This document shows positions 48,286-59,764 of a stretch of DNA of 64,000 nucleotides, piece by piece. Both the position numbers and the translations under genes were made by a program. Position 1 is the stretch's first letter, and the number at the start of each line of letters is the position of its first letter. A model generated the notes under the pieces. It was not told the DNA's origin, searched no databases, and was given only the letters and a program-made list of their open reading frames with translations. This DNA comes from Volucribacter psittacicida (lineage in GTDB: Bacteria; Pseudomonadota; Gammaproteobacteria; Enterobacterales; Pasteurellaceae), in assembly GCF_004339025.1 (NCBI RefSeq), contig NZ_SMFT01000001.1:372001-436000 (forward strand), given 5' to 3'.

Positions 48286-49191
48286 ATGATGTTTGACTTA
48301 TTATATAAACAAATGATTCATCACTGGTTCGATCAATATGGAATACATAACATTCCAGCGACAGAAAGTGAGCCTAATTCATCTATTCCGAGATTAATCG
48401 CACGTTCTGCAAAACTTCACCAACAACATTTCTTTCGCCACGCCATCCCTGCACTTATCTGGATAAACCGAGGGGAAATGATTAGCCAAAAAGAAAGTAC
48501 CTGCCATACATATATTGCTCAACAATTTCATATTAATTTATTGCAACAACCTACTTATGTCACAGTAAAAGGCGATAAAAAACAGAACTTTCAGGCTCTT
48601 TACTACTTCCTTGACTTAAACGAATTTGCAAAATTTCAACATCTTGCTCCTAAAAAAGACAATGACAATATCAATAGTCCTGAACTTACCCTAATCAAAC
48701 ACGATAAATTATTAGGTTGTTTAGCAAGATTATTGGATCTCTATAATTGCCCAAAAGATATTGAAATTATCCAACCATTAATCCATAAAGAATTACATTA
48801 TTATTTAATGACTAGCCAAATTGGTGGAAATATTGTGGATTTTTTATTTGGACAAGAAAAACAAACCGCTCTATTACAAGCGGTAAACTGGATAAATCAA
48901 CATTATACTGAGCCACTAAGTATTCCTTTATTAGCAAAACAAATTAGTATGAGTGAAGCTAGCCTTTATAAAGGGTTTAAAACATTAACAGGTTTTAGTC
49001 CGTTGCAATATCAAAAAACCTTGCGTTTACAAAAAGCTAAAGCACTATTAGCAGAAAACACCTCCGTTACTGCCACTTGTTATCATATTGGTTATGAAAG
49101 TGTAACCCAATTTAGCCGAGAATATCATCGTATGTTTGGTATTCAACCTTCTAAGCAAAAATCAGTATTACAATATAAATCAAATAATTAA
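48286..49191 (+). CDS. AraC-family transcriptional regulator
   Basis: The 301-aa protein has an N-terminal AraC_N-type ligand domain and a C-terminal pair of helix-turn-helix motifs (I-S-M-S-E-A-S-L-Y-K-G-F-K and Y-E-S-V-T-Q-F-S-R-E-Y). It is divergent from the frameshifted efflux genes, which it likely regulates. The inducer is unknown. It is intact. Confidence 0.88.
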   Translation: MMFDLLYKQMIHHWFDQYGIHNIPATESEPNSSIPRLIARSAKLHQQHFFRHAIPALIWINRGEMISQKESTCHTYIAQQFHINLLQQPTYVTVKGDKKQNFQALYYFLDLNEFAKFQHLAPKKDNDNINSPELTLIKHDKLLGCLARLLDLYNCPKDIEIIQPLIHKELHYYLMTSQIGGNIVDFLFGQEKQTALLQAVNWINQHYTEPLSIPLLAKQISMSEASLYKGFKTLTGFSPLQYQKTLRLQKAKALLAENTSVTATCYHIGYESVTQFSREYHRMFGIQPSKQKSVLQYKSNN

Positions 49192-49197
49192 TAAAAA

Positions 49198-49229
49198 CGG
49201 TCAAAAATTTTGTATTTTTGACCGCACTT
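49198..49229. terminator. Bidirectional uptake-sequence terminator between araC-type gene and cysB
   Basis: CGGTCAAAAA and TTTTTGACCG pair over 10 bp, ending in the uptake sequence at 49221. On the minus strand it is followed by TTTTTATT, so it fits cysB best. Confidence 0.8.
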
Positions 49230-49258
49230 TGTCTAACAATTAATGAAAAACGGCGCTA

Positions 49259-50236
<978 letters not shown>

Positions 50237-50252
50237 TTACCCATTTAATGAT

Positions 50253-51188
50253 TTATTTTTTATAACGCTTGCTCATTTCCGAATAACGTTTTACCGCTTT
50301 GCGGATTTTGGCGGTTTTCGGACGACGTTTTGTTTTGGTTAAATCTAACTTTGTTTCCGTTTCTGGTGGTAAATCCACTAACTGGCGTAAGTAATTTACG
50401 GTGGCGAGATCCACTTCTTGCCAACCTCCCCGAGGTAAACTTTTAATTAATTTAATATTACCATAACGAATTCGGATCAAACGGCTCACTTGAACCCCTT
50501 GCGATTCCCATAATCGTCTTACTTCTCGATTACGTCCTTCCATTAAGGTAACATCAAACCATTGGTTCATGCCTACCCCACCACTAGCGGTAATACGGTT
50601 AAATTTCGCAGGGCCATCTTCTAATTGTACGCCTTTACGCAAACGTTGTAGCATAGCTTCATTGACCTCGCCAAATACCCTTACTGAATATTCCCGTTCA
50701 ATTTCGCGGCTTGGGTGCATTAAACGATTAGCTAATTCGCCATCGGTCGTAAACAATAATAAACCCGATGTATTAATATCTAAACGCCCTACGGCAATCC
50801 ATCTTGCTCCTGTTAAACGGGGTAAACGATCAAAGACGGTGGCTCGTCCCTCTGGATCATGGCGAGTACAAAGTTCACCCTCGGGTTTATAATACATTAA
50901 CACGCGACAAACTTCTTTTTGGGCGGTTTTTAAATTAACCAAATACCCATCTATCCGTATTTTGGTATTTTCTTTAACTTCAATTCTATCGCCTAACTGG
51001 GCAATCTTGCCGTCAACACTCACACGATTTTCGCTAATCATTGCTTCAAGTTCACGGCGAGAACCTTGACCAGCTCGTGCTAATATTTTTTGTAATTTTT
51101 CGCCTTTGATCGTTGATGTTGTCAATTTTTTCTTTTCCACAGTGAGGGACGAATTATGTTTTGTTGCTGAATGTTTATTTTGTTTCAT
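50253..51188 (-). CDS. rluB: 23S rRNA pseudouridine(2605) synthase
   Basis: RluB modifies U2605 of 23S rRNA. It has an S4 domain ([12 protein letters not shown] near residue 32) and the catalytic domain with [10 protein letters not shown], whose aspartate is the nucleophile. The C-terminal tail is lysine-rich. AAGAGG precedes the ATG at 51188. An earlier ATG at 51227 lacks a site. Confidence 0.93.
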   Translation of the reverse strand: MKQNKHSATKHNSSLTVEKKKLTTSTIKGEKLQKILARAGQGSRRELEAMISENRVSVDGKIAQLGDRIEVKENTKIRIDGYLVNLKTAQKEVCRVLMYYKPEGELCTRHDPEGRATVFDRLPRLTGARWIAVGRLDINTSGLLLFTTDGELANRLMHPSREIEREYSVRVFGEVNEAMLQRLRKGVQLEDGPAKFNRITASGGVGMNQWFDVTLMEGRNREVRRLWESQGVQVSRLIRIRYGNIKLIKSLPRGGWQEVDLATVNYLRQLVDLPPETETKLDLTKTKRRPKTAKIRKAVKRYSEMSKRYKK

Positions 51189-51233
51189 ATAACCTCTTGT
51201 CGCTTTCTCAAGCGTCATTGTATGCAAAAATAT

Positions 51234-51857
51234 CTAAATAAAAGGCTCGGTAGATCCGCTACCTTCTCTCAAAATCGTTGGGCTATCTGTTGTCAAATCC
51301 ACCACAGTGGTAGGTTGCTGTCCTAAATAGCCACCATGAATAATTAAATCCACTTGGTGTTCTAAACGTTCACGTATTTCTTCTGGATCAGAATAAGTGA
51401 AATATTCATCATTGGGTAACATTAACGAACAAGATAAAATTGGCTCACCTAAAGCTCGCAATAAATCTAAAGCGATTTGATTATCTGGCACACGAATCCC
51501 GATGGTCTTACGCTTTGATGTCATTAAACGGCGTGGCAATTCTTTTGTGGCGGTAAGAATAAAGGTATAACGCCCCGGCGTATTATTTTTAATTAAACGG
51601 TAAGCGGTATTATTTACCACAGAATAGGTGGATAACTCAGATAAATCGCTGCAAACTAACGTAAAATTATGCCCCTCGGGTAATTGACGAATACGCACAA
51701 TTCTCTCCATAGCGTGCTTATCGCCAATCATACAACCTAAAGCATAGCCTGAGTCGGTAGGATAAACAATTACCCCACCATTTTTTAAAATCTCCACCGC
51801 TTGATGAATTAATCTCACTTGCGGATTTTCTGTATGTATATAAAAAAACTGGCTCAT
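51234..51857 (-). CDS. yciO: Sua5/YciO/YrdC-family protein YciO
   Basis: YciO is a paralogue of the threonylcarbamoyl-AMP synthase TsaC with no proven tRNA role. The 207-aa protein has the family P-T-D-S-G-Y-A-L-G near residue 35, S-K-R-K-T-I-G-I-R-V-P and the C-terminal S-T-E-P-F. Confidence 0.92.
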   Translation of the reverse strand: MSQFFYIHTENPQVRLIHQAVEILKNGGVIVYPTDSGYALGCMIGDKHAMERIVRIRQLPEGHNFTLVCSDLSELSTYSVVNNTAYRLIKNNTPGRYTFILTATKELPRRLMTSKRKTIGIRVPDNQIALDLLRALGEPILSCSLMLPNDEYFTYSDPEEIRERLEHQVDLIIHGGYLGQQPTTVVDLTTDSPTILREGSGSTEPFI

Positions 51858-51914
51858 AATATCTTCTATCCGTTATAACGAAAGGTTATCATTATATACC
51901 GATTAGCTCAAAGA

Positions 51915-52760
51915 CTATACTTTTTTATCTTTTTCCTGAAAAATTTGATGTTGTAATATGAATTTGCAATCAGCTGGCAACGCCAACGATTTACCTAACT
52001 CAATCCACGCACAAGGAAAATGAAAATCTGATCCTACGGAACACCATAAATCAAATTCTTTCGCCCATCTTAATAATAACTCACGTTGCTGCACATTTTG
52101 TCCACACCCCGCTACCTCTAAACCATCGCCTTGCCATTGGCAAAAGTCAGCAATTAAACCTTTAATCCAGCGATTGGTCATATTATAACGTAAAGGATGA
52201 GCAAGCACCGCCAAACCGCCCGCTTGATGAATCGCCTGAATCGCACTTTCGATCTCACACCATTGGGGTTTCACATAAGCAGGCTTGCCTTGAGCAAGAT
52301 AACGTTTAAAGGCTTGGGCAATATCTTTCGCTTTGCTTTGATTGACTAAATAACGGGCATAATGAGCACGAGTTACTTCTCCATTTGCCAAGGCACTGGC
52401 ACCGACAAAGGCTTGTTCAATACCTAATAAAGCTAATTTATCCGCAATCATTAATGCCCGTTGTTGACGTAATTGTGCTTGAGTGGCTAATAAATGTTGT
52501 ATAGCGCTATGTTGTACATCAAAGCCAAGACCCACAATATGAATTTCTTTATTTTGCCAAAGGGTAGAAATTTCCACACCATTAATTAACCGAATGCCAT
52601 AATCTTGTGCCGCACGATGTGCCTCAGCCAATCCTGCCACAGTGTCATGATCCGTTAATGCCAAAATCTCCACACCTTTCTGTTTCGCACGAATAACCAA
52701 TTCCGTTGGAGTCAATATGCCATCTGAAAAGGTGCTATGGCTATGTAAATCATAAATCAT
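51915..52760 (-). CDS. rnm: PHP-domain 5'-3' exoribonuclease Rnm (RNase AM, YciV)
   Basis: Rnm trims 5' ends of rRNA precursors and short RNAs. The 281-aa protein has the metal-binding PHP motifs D-L-H-S-H-S-T-F-S-D-G, L-T-D-H-D-T, L-A-H-P and the C-terminal G-S-D-F-H-F-P. It lies next to yciO, as in several gammaproteobacteria. Confidence 0.93.
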   Translation of the reverse strand: MIYDLHSHSTFSDGILTPTELVIRAKQKGVEILALTDHDTVAGLAEAHRAAQDYGIRLINGVEISTLWQNKEIHIVGLGFDVQHSAIQHLLATQAQLRQQRALMIADKLALLGIEQAFVGASALANGEVTRAHYARYLVNQSKAKDIAQAFKRYLAQGKPAYVKPQWCEIESAIQAIHQAGGLAVLAHPLRYNMTNRWIKGLIADFCQWQGDGLEVAGCGQNVQQRELLLRWAKEFDLWCSVGSDFHFPCAWIELGKSLALPADCKFILQHQIFQEKDKKV

Positions 52761-52831
52761 ATTATGCTCAAATATCGTTATTCCACTTCAAAAAAATCAC
52801 TCAATAAAGTTAATGGATATGTTTATATACG

Positions 52832-52855
52832 AAAAAAGGGAACCTTATGTTCCCC
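52832..52855 (-). terminator. infC-rpmI-rplT operon terminator
   Basis: On the minus strand GGGAAC and GTTCCC pair around ATAAG, followed by TTTTTTCG. Confidence 0.85.
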
Positions 52856-52883
52856 TTATCATAATCAATAACACTTTAGTAAA

Positions 52884-53240
<357 letters not shown>

Positions 53241-53295
53241 TTAATCTCCTATTTCTCTATTTTAAACTAAAATTAACTAATCGTACGACAAGTGC

Positions 53296-53493
53296 TTATG
53301 CATAAGGCAAGCACGCAACTACTAAAACTTGGTCTGCTTTCGCTACCATAGTTTTATGACGTAAATGACGTTTACGCTTAGTTGATTTTTTAGTCAAAAT
53401 ATGACGTAAGTGAGATTGTTTACGTTTAAAGCCACCAGACGCTGTTTTTTTGAAACGTTTAGCAGCACCACGTACTGTTTTAATTTTAGGCAT
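53296..53493 (-). CDS. rpmI: 50S ribosomal protein L35
   Basis: It is 65 aa, very basic, starting [15 protein letters not shown]. It sits between infC and rplT. Confidence 0.97.
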   Translation of the reverse strand: MPKIKTVRGAAKRFKKTASGGFKRKQSHLRHILTKKSTKRKRHLRHKTMVAKADQVLVVACLPYA

Positions 53494-53598
53494 TGTTTAG
53501 AAACTCCGCATTGTTTAAGTTAATACACCATAATTAGGCGAATAAAAATTGATTAAACCGAGATTTAATCAATTTATTATTACTTGTGCTAGCACTAA

Positions 53599-54141
53599 TT
53601 ATTTCTTTTTCGGGGCTAATACCATAACCGCTTGACGACCTTCTAATTTCCCTGGTGCAGATTCCACCACAGAAATCTCTGCAAGATCATTTTTCACTCG
53701 CTCAAGGACGTCTAAGCCAATTTCTTGGTGAGCCATCTCACGTCCGCGGAAACGAACAGTGATTTTAGCTTTATCCCCATCTTCTAAAAAGCGAATCAGG
53801 CTGCGTAGTTTTACCTGATAATCGCCTTCGTCTGTACCCGGACGGAATTTAATTTCCTTCACTTGTACAACTTTCTGCTTTTTCTTCTGCTCTTTTGCCG
53901 CTTTATCTTTTTCATAGAGGTATTTGCCATAATTCATAATACGACAAACGGGCGGTTCTGCATTCGGACTGATTTCCACTAAATCCAATTCAGCTTGTTC
54001 AGCTTGCTCTAATGCTTGTTGAATAGATACAATACCTGCTTGTTCACCATGTTGATCAATCAAGCGGACTTCTTTCACCCTAATTTCTTCATTGATACGG
54101 TTAGGGCGATTATTCGCTGGAGCGCGTTTTGCAGTTTTAAT
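53599..54141 (-). CDS. infC: Translation initiation factor IF-3, AUU start
   Basis: IF-3 keeps the ribosomal subunits apart and proofreads start codons. ATG/GTG rules would start it at a GTG at 54078 and remove the N-terminal helix. The conserved [10 protein letters not shown] lies upstream in frame, and the start is the ATT at 54141 with GAGGAA upstream. That gives 180 aa, exactly the E. coli length. The rare AUU codon lets IF-3 repress its own translation. thrS, usually upstream, is absent here. Confidence 0.95.
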   Translation of the reverse strand: MKTAKRAPANNRPNRINEEIRVKEVRLIDQHGEQAGIVSIQQALEQAEQAELDLVEISPNAEPPVCRIMNYGKYLYEKDKAAKEQKKKQKVVQVKEIKFRPGTDEGDYQVKLRSLIRFLEDGDKAKITVRFRGREMAHQEIGLDVLERVKNDLAEISVVESAPGKLEGRQAVMVLAPKKK

Positions 54142-54360
54142 AATATGTTCCTCTAAGTCAATTAATAATAACGGTTAGCCTTGCTTGCTAGCCCATAGGC
54201 AATCCTTGTTAGACCAAAAGCAAGAAGATTTGCCATTTTTATGACAAAAAACGGGCAAATTTTAAATAAAAATTCTCAGGTTGGCAAGTAGATTTTAGTA
54301 TTCACAAATATTTATCTAAGACTTATTCTTATTAAAATTTATTTTATTTATACTATAAAT

Positions 54361-54457
54361 CGTCCCAATTCAAAATAAGATAAGGCGATACGCCAAAGAC
54401 AGCATAAAGAGTACGACAAGGCGTACCAACAACATATTATTTTAATATAGGACAACG
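54361..54457. repeat. Dispersed intergenic palindromic repeat, fullest copy
   Basis: The 341-bp gap between infC and ydfG holds this 97-bp imperfect palindrome. The ends CGTCCCAATTCAAAATAA and TTATTTTAATATAGGAC face each other. Inner arms GGCGATACGCC and GGCGTACC also pair. Related sequence is at 9564 and 57610. The rest of the gap is AT-rich promoter DNA. Confidence 0.55.
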
Positions 54458-54500
54458 ATACAAGAAACTTCCATAAAAATGAATGAAAAGGAGAAAAACC

Positions 54501-55253
54501 ATGATTGCATTAATCACAGGAGCAAGTGCAGGCTTTGGTGCGGCGATTGCCCGTAAATTAGCGGGAATAGGTTATAAAGTGATTGTTACCGCTCGCCGTC
54601 AAGATCGTTTATTAGCCTTACAACAAGAGTTAGGGGAAAATTGTTTACCTCTGGCTTTTGATATTAGTGATGAACAAGCAACATTGAATGCCATTGCTAG
54701 CCTACCGCCAGAATGGCAGGAGATTGATATATTGGTAAATAATGCTGGGTTAGCCTTAGGGATTGAAGCGGCACAAAATGCTTCCCTTGAGGATTGGAAA
54801 CAGATGATTGCCACTAATATAACAGGGTTAGTTACCATTACCCACGCTATTTTGCCAACCATGGTTAAACGTAAGCAAGGGTTAATTGTCAATCTCGGCT
54901 CAATCGCAGGTTCTTATGCTTACCCCGGTGGTAATGTTTACGGCGGTACTAAAGCCTTTGTTAAACAATTTAGCTTAAATTTGCGCGCCGATTTAGTTGG
55001 GACGGGCGTGCGTGTTTCCAATATTGAACCTGGATTATGTGGCGGTACAGAGTTTTCTAATGTGCGTTTTTATGGCGATGATAGCAAGGCTTCAGCACTT
55101 TATGCCAATGTGGATTATATTACCCCAGAAGACATTGCCAATACCGTTGCTTGGATTGCTCAATGCCCACCACATATGAATATTAATCGCATTGAAATCA
55201 TGCCAGTAGCTCAAGCCCCAGCAGGATTAGTGGTAAAGAAAAAAGGAGAATAA
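54501..55253 (+). CDS. ydfG: NADP-dependent 3-hydroxy acid dehydrogenase (SDR, YdfG)
   Basis: YdfG oxidises 3-hydroxy acids and L-allo-threonine and reduces malonic semialdehyde. The 250-aa short-chain dehydrogenase has G-A-S-A-G-F-G at the N-terminus with a following T-A-R-R (NADP preference), N-N-A-G, S-I-A-G and the catalytic Y-G-G-T-K. I start at the ATG at 54501 with AAAAGGAG upstream rather than 54483. Confidence 0.93.
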   Translation: MIALITGASAGFGAAIARKLAGIGYKVIVTARRQDRLLALQQELGENCLPLAFDISDEQATLNAIASLPPEWQEIDILVNNAGLALGIEAAQNASLEDWKQMIATNITGLVTITHAILPTMVKRKQGLIVNLGSIAGSYAYPGGNVYGGTKAFVKQFSLNLRADLVGTGVRVSNIEPGLCGGTEFSNVRFYGDDSKASALYANVDYITPEDIANTVAWIAQCPPHMNINRIEIMPVAQAPAGLVVKKKGE

Positions 55254-55259
55254 CATCAG

Positions 55260-55281
55260 GCTCCAACCGATGCGTTGGAGC
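55260..55281 (+). terminator. Hairpin between ydfG and ycgN
   Basis: GCTCCAAC and GTTGGAGC form an 8-bp stem around 6 nt between convergent genes. There is no T-tract on either side. Confidence 0.45.
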
Positions 55282-55291
55282 GGATACCCCC

Positions 55292-55741
55292 TCAATCCTC
55301 TTCAATCACAAACTCAAACCAATCAATCACATCTTTTTCGTGAATGCCGTTGGCGATAGGAATATTGGCATTTTTTGTGCTATTAGGATCGCCTGTTAGC
55401 AAAGGGTGCCAAGGGTAAAGGGGTTTTCCCTCGTATAATAATCGGTAAGCACAGGTGCTCGGTAACCAGGTAAAATCGGGCAAATTGGCTTTGGTGAGTT
55501 TGGTGCAATCGGGTTCAAGGCGAAAACGTTGAGAATAATGACCGCACTTTCCTGTTTTCAGATCCAGTAAATTACAAGCAATACGGGTAAAATAAAGTCG
55601 TTGTCGTTTGCCTCGTCCCTCAATAAATTTACGATAACAGCATTTACCGCAACCATCACATAAGGCTTCCCATTCCTGTTCATTCATTTCCATTAAGGAT
55701 TTATGCTGCCAAAATTGTGGGCTAAGATGATTTGCTGTCAT
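55292..55741 (-). CDS. ycgN: YcgN-family cysteine cluster protein (UPF0260)
   Basis: The 149-aa protein has the metal-binding-type cysteine set C-D-G-C-G-K-C-C near residue 28, C-N-L-L-D, G-K-C-G-H-Y and P-S-T-C-A-Y-R. These match the putative Fe-S/zinc-binding YcgN group (PF03692). Function is unknown. An uptake sequence lies inside the gene. Confidence 0.92.
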   Translation of the reverse strand: MTANHLSPQFWQHKSLMEMNEQEWEALCDGCGKCCYRKFIEGRGKRQRLYFTRIACNLLDLKTGKCGHYSQRFRLEPDCTKLTKANLPDFTWLPSTCAYRLLYEGKPLYPWHPLLTGDPNSTKNANIPIANGIHEKDVIDWFEFVIEED

Positions 55742-55796
55742 AGGCTACTCTGCTGATAAAAATTTTTGAAAAACTGACCGCACTTTATAAATATTA

Positions 55797-55827
55797 AACA
55801 AAAATAGCGAGATCGGGATCTCGCTAT
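55797..55827 (-). terminator. glnS terminator
   Basis: ATAGCGAGATC and GATCTCGCTAT pair around a very short centre, followed on the minus strand by TTTTTG. Confidence 0.8.
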
Positions 55828-55844
55828 GCCTTGAGTTTATTCAG

Positions 55845-57533
55845 TTAAAAACTTTCTTTTAAACTGACCGTTAAGTTAAATACCAAATGTTCTGGGTGTG
55901 AATCTTTGCTGTCCGCACAGAAATAGCCCTCACGCTCAAATTGATAGGCTTGTTCCGCCTGTGCATTTAATAAACTCTGCTCTACCACACCGTGCTTAAC
56001 CACCAAAGAGGTTGGATTAAGTGCTTGATATAAATCTTCCTCAGCGGACGGATTTGACACGCTAAATAAGCGATCATACAAACGAAACTCCGCTGGGTAA
56101 CAATCTTGGGCGGATACCCAATGAATCACCCCTTTTACTTTACGCCCGTCCGCAGGATTTTTACCTAAAGTTTCAGGATCATAACTGCAATATACTGTGG
56201 TAATTTCGCCATTTTGATCTTTCTCAACACGCTCCGCTTTAATCACATAAGCATTACGCAAACGCACCTCTTTGCCCAACACCAAGCGTTTATAATGTTT
56301 ATTCGCTTCCTCACGAAAATCGGCTTTATCAATATAAATTTCTTGAGTAAATGGCAACTGACGCTCGCCTAATTCTGGGCGATTTGGGTGATTAGGAGCA
56401 GTCAAGATTTCCTTGCCCGTAAAATTCTCAATCACAATTTTTAACGGATCAACCACCGCCATCGCTCGAGGGGCATTCACATTTAAATCTTCACGAATAC
56501 AAGCCTCTAATGCACTATATTCCACCACATTATCTTGCTTGGTTACCCCAATACGACGACAAAACTCACGCAAAGCCGCAGGGGTATAACCACGACGGCG
56601 TAAGCCCGAAATGGTCGGCATTCTTGGATCATTCCAACCATCAACAATTTGCTCATTGACTAATTGCAATAACTTACGCTTAGAGGTTAAGGTGGCTTCT
56701 AAGTTTAAACGAGAAAATTCATATTGATGAGGTAACGGGCGTTCAATGGAAATATGCTCCAATACCCAATCATACAAACGGCGATTATCTTGAAATTCTA
56801 ATGTACATAATGAATGGGTAATACGCTCAATGGCATCGGAAATACAATGAGTAAAATCATACATTGGATAAATGCACCATTTATCTCCCGTTTGATGATG
56901 ATGCGCAAATTTAATCCGATATAACACAGGATCACGCATTACCATAAATGGCGATGCCATATCAATTTTAGCACGCAAACAAGCAGTGCCTTCCGCAAAT
57001 TCGCCATTTTTCATTTTCTCAAATAAGGCGAGATTTTCTGCCACAGAACGATCACGATAAGGGCTATTTTTGCCAGCTTCAGTCAGCGTACCACGATATT
57101 CACGCATTTGCTCTGGCGTTAATTCGTCCACATAAGCCAAGCCTTTTTCAATTAATTCAATGGCATAGTCATAAAGCTGATCAAAATAATCGGACGCATA
57201 ACGAGGCTCGCCTGCCCAATGAAATCCTAACCATTCTACATCCTGTTTAATGGACTCTACATATTCCACATCTTCTTTCACAGGATTGGTATCATCAAAA
57301 CGCAAATTACATAAGCCCTGATAATCTTCCGCAATACCAAAATTTAAACAAATGGATTTGGCGTGTCCAATATGCAAATAACCATTAGGTTCTGGCGGAA
57401 AACGGGTATGTATTTTTGTATGTTTACCACTGGCTAAATCTTCATCAATAATTTGACGAATAAAATTACTAGGTTTATGACTTTCTGCGTTTTTTTCTGT
57501 CAAATTCTTTTCGTTATCAACAAGGTTACTCAT
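55845..57533 (-). CDS. glnS: Glutaminyl-tRNA synthetase
   Basis: GlnS charges tRNA-Gln. The 562-aa class I synthetase has the HIGH motif in Y-L-H-I-G-H-A-K-S near residue 51, P-P-E-P-N-G-Y before it, and the KMSKS-like L-T-S-K-R-K near 280. A short extra N-terminus (about 20 residues) precedes the conserved N-F-I-R-Q-I-I. Confidence 0.97.
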   Translation of the reverse strand: MSNLVDNEKNLTEKNAESHKPSNFIRQIIDEDLASGKHTKIHTRFPPEPNGYLHIGHAKSICLNFGIAEDYQGLCNLRFDDTNPVKEDVEYVESIKQDVEWLGFHWAGEPRYASDYFDQLYDYAIELIEKGLAYVDELTPEQMREYRGTLTEAGKNSPYRDRSVAENLALFEKMKNGEFAEGTACLRAKIDMASPFMVMRDPVLYRIKFAHHHQTGDKWCIYPMYDFTHCISDAIERITHSLCTLEFQDNRRLYDWVLEHISIERPLPHQYEFSRLNLEATLTSKRKLLQLVNEQIVDGWNDPRMPTISGLRRRGYTPAALREFCRRIGVTKQDNVVEYSALEACIREDLNVNAPRAMAVVDPLKIVIENFTGKEILTAPNHPNRPELGERQLPFTQEIYIDKADFREEANKHYKRLVLGKEVRLRNAYVIKAERVEKDQNGEITTVYCSYDPETLGKNPADGRKVKGVIHWVSAQDCYPAEFRLYDRLFSVSNPSAEEDLYQALNPTSLVVKHGVVEQSLLNAQAEQAYQFEREGYFCADSKDSHPEHLVFNLTVSLKESF

Positions 57534-57609
57534 TATGACCTCAATTATTGCTCTTTTATGCTAGAAAATTGGATTATTGTACAGGGTTTCAAGCCAAATG
57601 ACAAAGGGG

Positions 57610-57679
57610 CTATCGCCGTTCCTCTTTAAAATAATACTGCTTTGGCACATTCATTTTATTTTAAAATGGGACAACTATA
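57610..57679. repeat. Diverged copy of the dispersed intergenic repeat
   Basis: Its reverse complement begins TTGTCCCATTTTAAAATAA and contains GCCAAAG, matching the left half of the element at 54361 (CGTCCCAATTCAAAATAA, GCCAAAG) in order and spacing. It lies in the 276-bp gap upstream of glnS. Confidence 0.45.
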
Positions 57680-57809
57680 ATATTCACACCAAACTAATTC
57701 AGGGCAACCGACAAAATAATTGTTAAAAAATGGATAAAGATTATCCAATCTTGATATAATAATTCAAATAATAAAGATGGAAAGAAAATAATAATACCAC
57801 TCTTTACTA

Positions 57810-58289
57810 TTACATATTCCTATGTAATTGTTGTTTCCCATCAAATTGTACTTGTAAAATGCCTTCTACTCGTTGCAAATTTTTTTTCGTTTTCACTGGT
57901 TGAGCTGTTTTTATTGCAAAAGCAGAAAAATTTTTATAATCATAAACAATCTCTGCTTGCTGTTGAACAATAGCAATTAATACCTGCTCACGTTTAGCTA
58001 AATCATAATAAATAATCAACACATCAAATTTATTATCAAAAGATTTTATAGACTGTTGTTGACGATAAAAATCCCATTCATCAACTTGCTTACCATTTGG
58101 TAAAATACATAAACCATATTCACTCCCTTCTTCATTTACGCTTATTGTCGATTTTCCACCTTGTTGTTCACAATAAACTGAAGCAGGATTTGCTATTCCT
58201 ACCATTGTCGGCACAGTTTCAGACTGATTAATATTACCACAAGCAAACAGTATTAAAGACAAACTAATAATAAAATTTCTTTTAATCAT
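57810..58289 (-). CDS. DUF333-domain lipoprotein
   Basis: The 159-aa protein has a signal peptide with lipobox L-F-A-C, lipid-modified Cys at residue 17 from the ATG at 58289 (AAGGA upstream). It has one DUF333 domain (N-P-A-S-V-Y-C through Y-G-L-C-I-L-P-N-G). The C-terminal region of about 90 residues is unrecognised. The frame is open back to 58499, inside norM, but that part is a shadow. It begins 8 bp after norM and is probably co-transcribed. Confidence 0.82.
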   Translation of the reverse strand: MIKRNFIISLSLILFACGNINQSETVPTMVGIANPASVYCEQQGGKSTISVNEEGSEYGLCILPNGKQVDEWDFYRQQQSIKSFDNKFDVLIIYYDLAKREQVLIAIVQQQAEIVYDYKNFSAFAIKTAQPVKTKKNLQRVEGILQVQFDGKQQLHRNM

Positions 58290-58297
58290 CATTTTCC

Positions 58298-59692
58298 TTA
58301 TTTTATTTTCTCTAACTTCGCAAGTAACACTTGATCTGGCATACTTTGCAATTTTCGCATACGATAAAACAATAAAATTGCAGCTAGGGTTAAACTGACA
58401 ATAAAACCGAACCAAAATCCTGCGGCACCTAAATGGGGAACAAAGACATCTGTCATCGCTAGTAAATAGCCTAATGGCATACCTATAATCCAATAACAAA
58501 ATAACGTAATGTAGAGAATGGCTTTGGTATCTTTATAGCCTCTTAATGCCCCACTTACGACCACTTGAATGGTATCTGAAAATTGATATAACGCCGCCAA
58601 TAACAATAAATAAGCAGAAATTGCAATAACATCCAATTCTTTGATAAAAATGGCGGCAATTTGATAACGAAAGAGTACGGTACAACTCGCTGTAATGATG
58701 GCTATAAATAATCCCACACCGATGGCAGTATAGGTAATTTGTTTGGCTCGAGTTGTTGAGCCTTCGCCAAGGCGTTGTCCTACGAGAATGGTGGTTGCCA
58801 TACCTAAGGACATAGGTAGCATAAAAATAAAGGAACTGGTATTTAATGCGACTTGATGTGCAGCGACAGTGGTTGCCCCTAATGGCGATAAAAATAGGGA
58901 AGCGAGAGCAAATAATGCCACTTCACCACATAAGGCTAAAGCAATAGGAAAGCCTAAATTCAGTAGTTTTTTTATGGTAGGCAAATGTGGCTTTTCAATG
59001 ATGTTTATAAATAATTGTAGATCTCGTTGGTGGCTAGCATATTTACAATAAAGAATCATCATAATGCACATTAACCAATTTATGATGGCAGTTGCGATGC
59101 CACAACCTACTGCACCAAAGGCAGGCAAGCCTAATTTGCCATAAATAAAAATATAATTAAGGGGAATATTAATGAGTAAACCTAATAATGTAATAACCAT
59201 AGCGGGCTTGGTTTTGGCTAAGCCATCATTTAAACCGCGAAAATTAATTAATAATAAATAAGCAGGTAAACCCCATAACATTGCGTGCAAGTAGCCAATC
59301 GTAATTTCTGCTAAATGGCTTTCCATTTGCATAAAGTGAATCAGTATTTCACTATGGTAGATAATAAAGCCTAAGGGAAGACTACTAAATAACACTATCC
59401 AAATCCCTTGTTTAATTTGACGAGCAATGCGTTGTCTTTGCCCTGAACCGTTGAGATAAGAAATTGTGGGGGGTAATGCAAGTAACAATCCATGTCCAAA
59501 TAAAACTAGAGGAAGCCAAATTGATGCCCCCACTGAAATGGCTGCCATATCTGCCGCACTGACACGCCCTGCCATAATGGTATCCACTAATCCCATTGAG
59601 TTTTGGGCAATTTGGGCTAATAAAATAGGGAAGGCGATATTAATTAATTGTTTTACTTGTTGATAAGGGGAAAAAGAAGGATTTTTTTTCAT
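58298..59692 (-). CDS. norM: MATE-family multidrug efflux pump
   Basis: The 464-aa inner-membrane Na+- or H+-coupled antiporter has twelve helices in two halves and the family's P-I-L-L-A-Q near residue 19, G-L-V-D-T-I-M-A-G and the second-half [10 protein letters not shown]. It is divergent from ribE, as HI1612/HI1613 in H. influenzae. Confidence 0.92.
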   Translation of the reverse strand: MKKNPSFSPYQQVKQLINIAFPILLAQIAQNSMGLVDTIMAGRVSAADMAAISVGASIWLPLVLFGHGLLLALPPTISYLNGSGQRQRIARQIKQGIWIVLFSSLPLGFIIYHSEILIHFMQMESHLAEITIGYLHAMLWGLPAYLLLINFRGLNDGLAKTKPAMVITLLGLLINIPLNYIFIYGKLGLPAFGAVGCGIATAIINWLMCIMMILYCKYASHQRDLQLFINIIEKPHLPTIKKLLNLGFPIALALCGEVALFALASLFLSPLGATTVAAHQVALNTSSFIFMLPMSLGMATTILVGQRLGEGSTTRAKQITYTAIGVGLFIAIITASCTVLFRYQIAAIFIKELDVIAISAYLLLLAALYQFSDTIQVVVSGALRGYKDTKAILYITLFCYWIIGMPLGYLLAMTDVFVPHLGAAGFWFGFIVSLTLAAILLFYRMRKLQSMPDQVLLAKLEKIK

Positions 59693-59764
59693 AAAATAAC
59701 ATTAAACATTTTATTAAATCAGTCTATAATTAAGTACATTTTTCGTTAAAGTAGAGAGAACAAT

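Noticed and set aside
58290-58499. Extended N-terminus of the DUF333 lipoprotein
   Set aside because: The extension overlaps norM and would bury the signal peptide; the ATG at 58289 has a ribosome binding site and an immediate lipoprotein signal.
59693-59764. FMN riboswitch upstream of ribE
   Set aside because: The gap is only 72 bp and lacks the conserved FMN element blocks.
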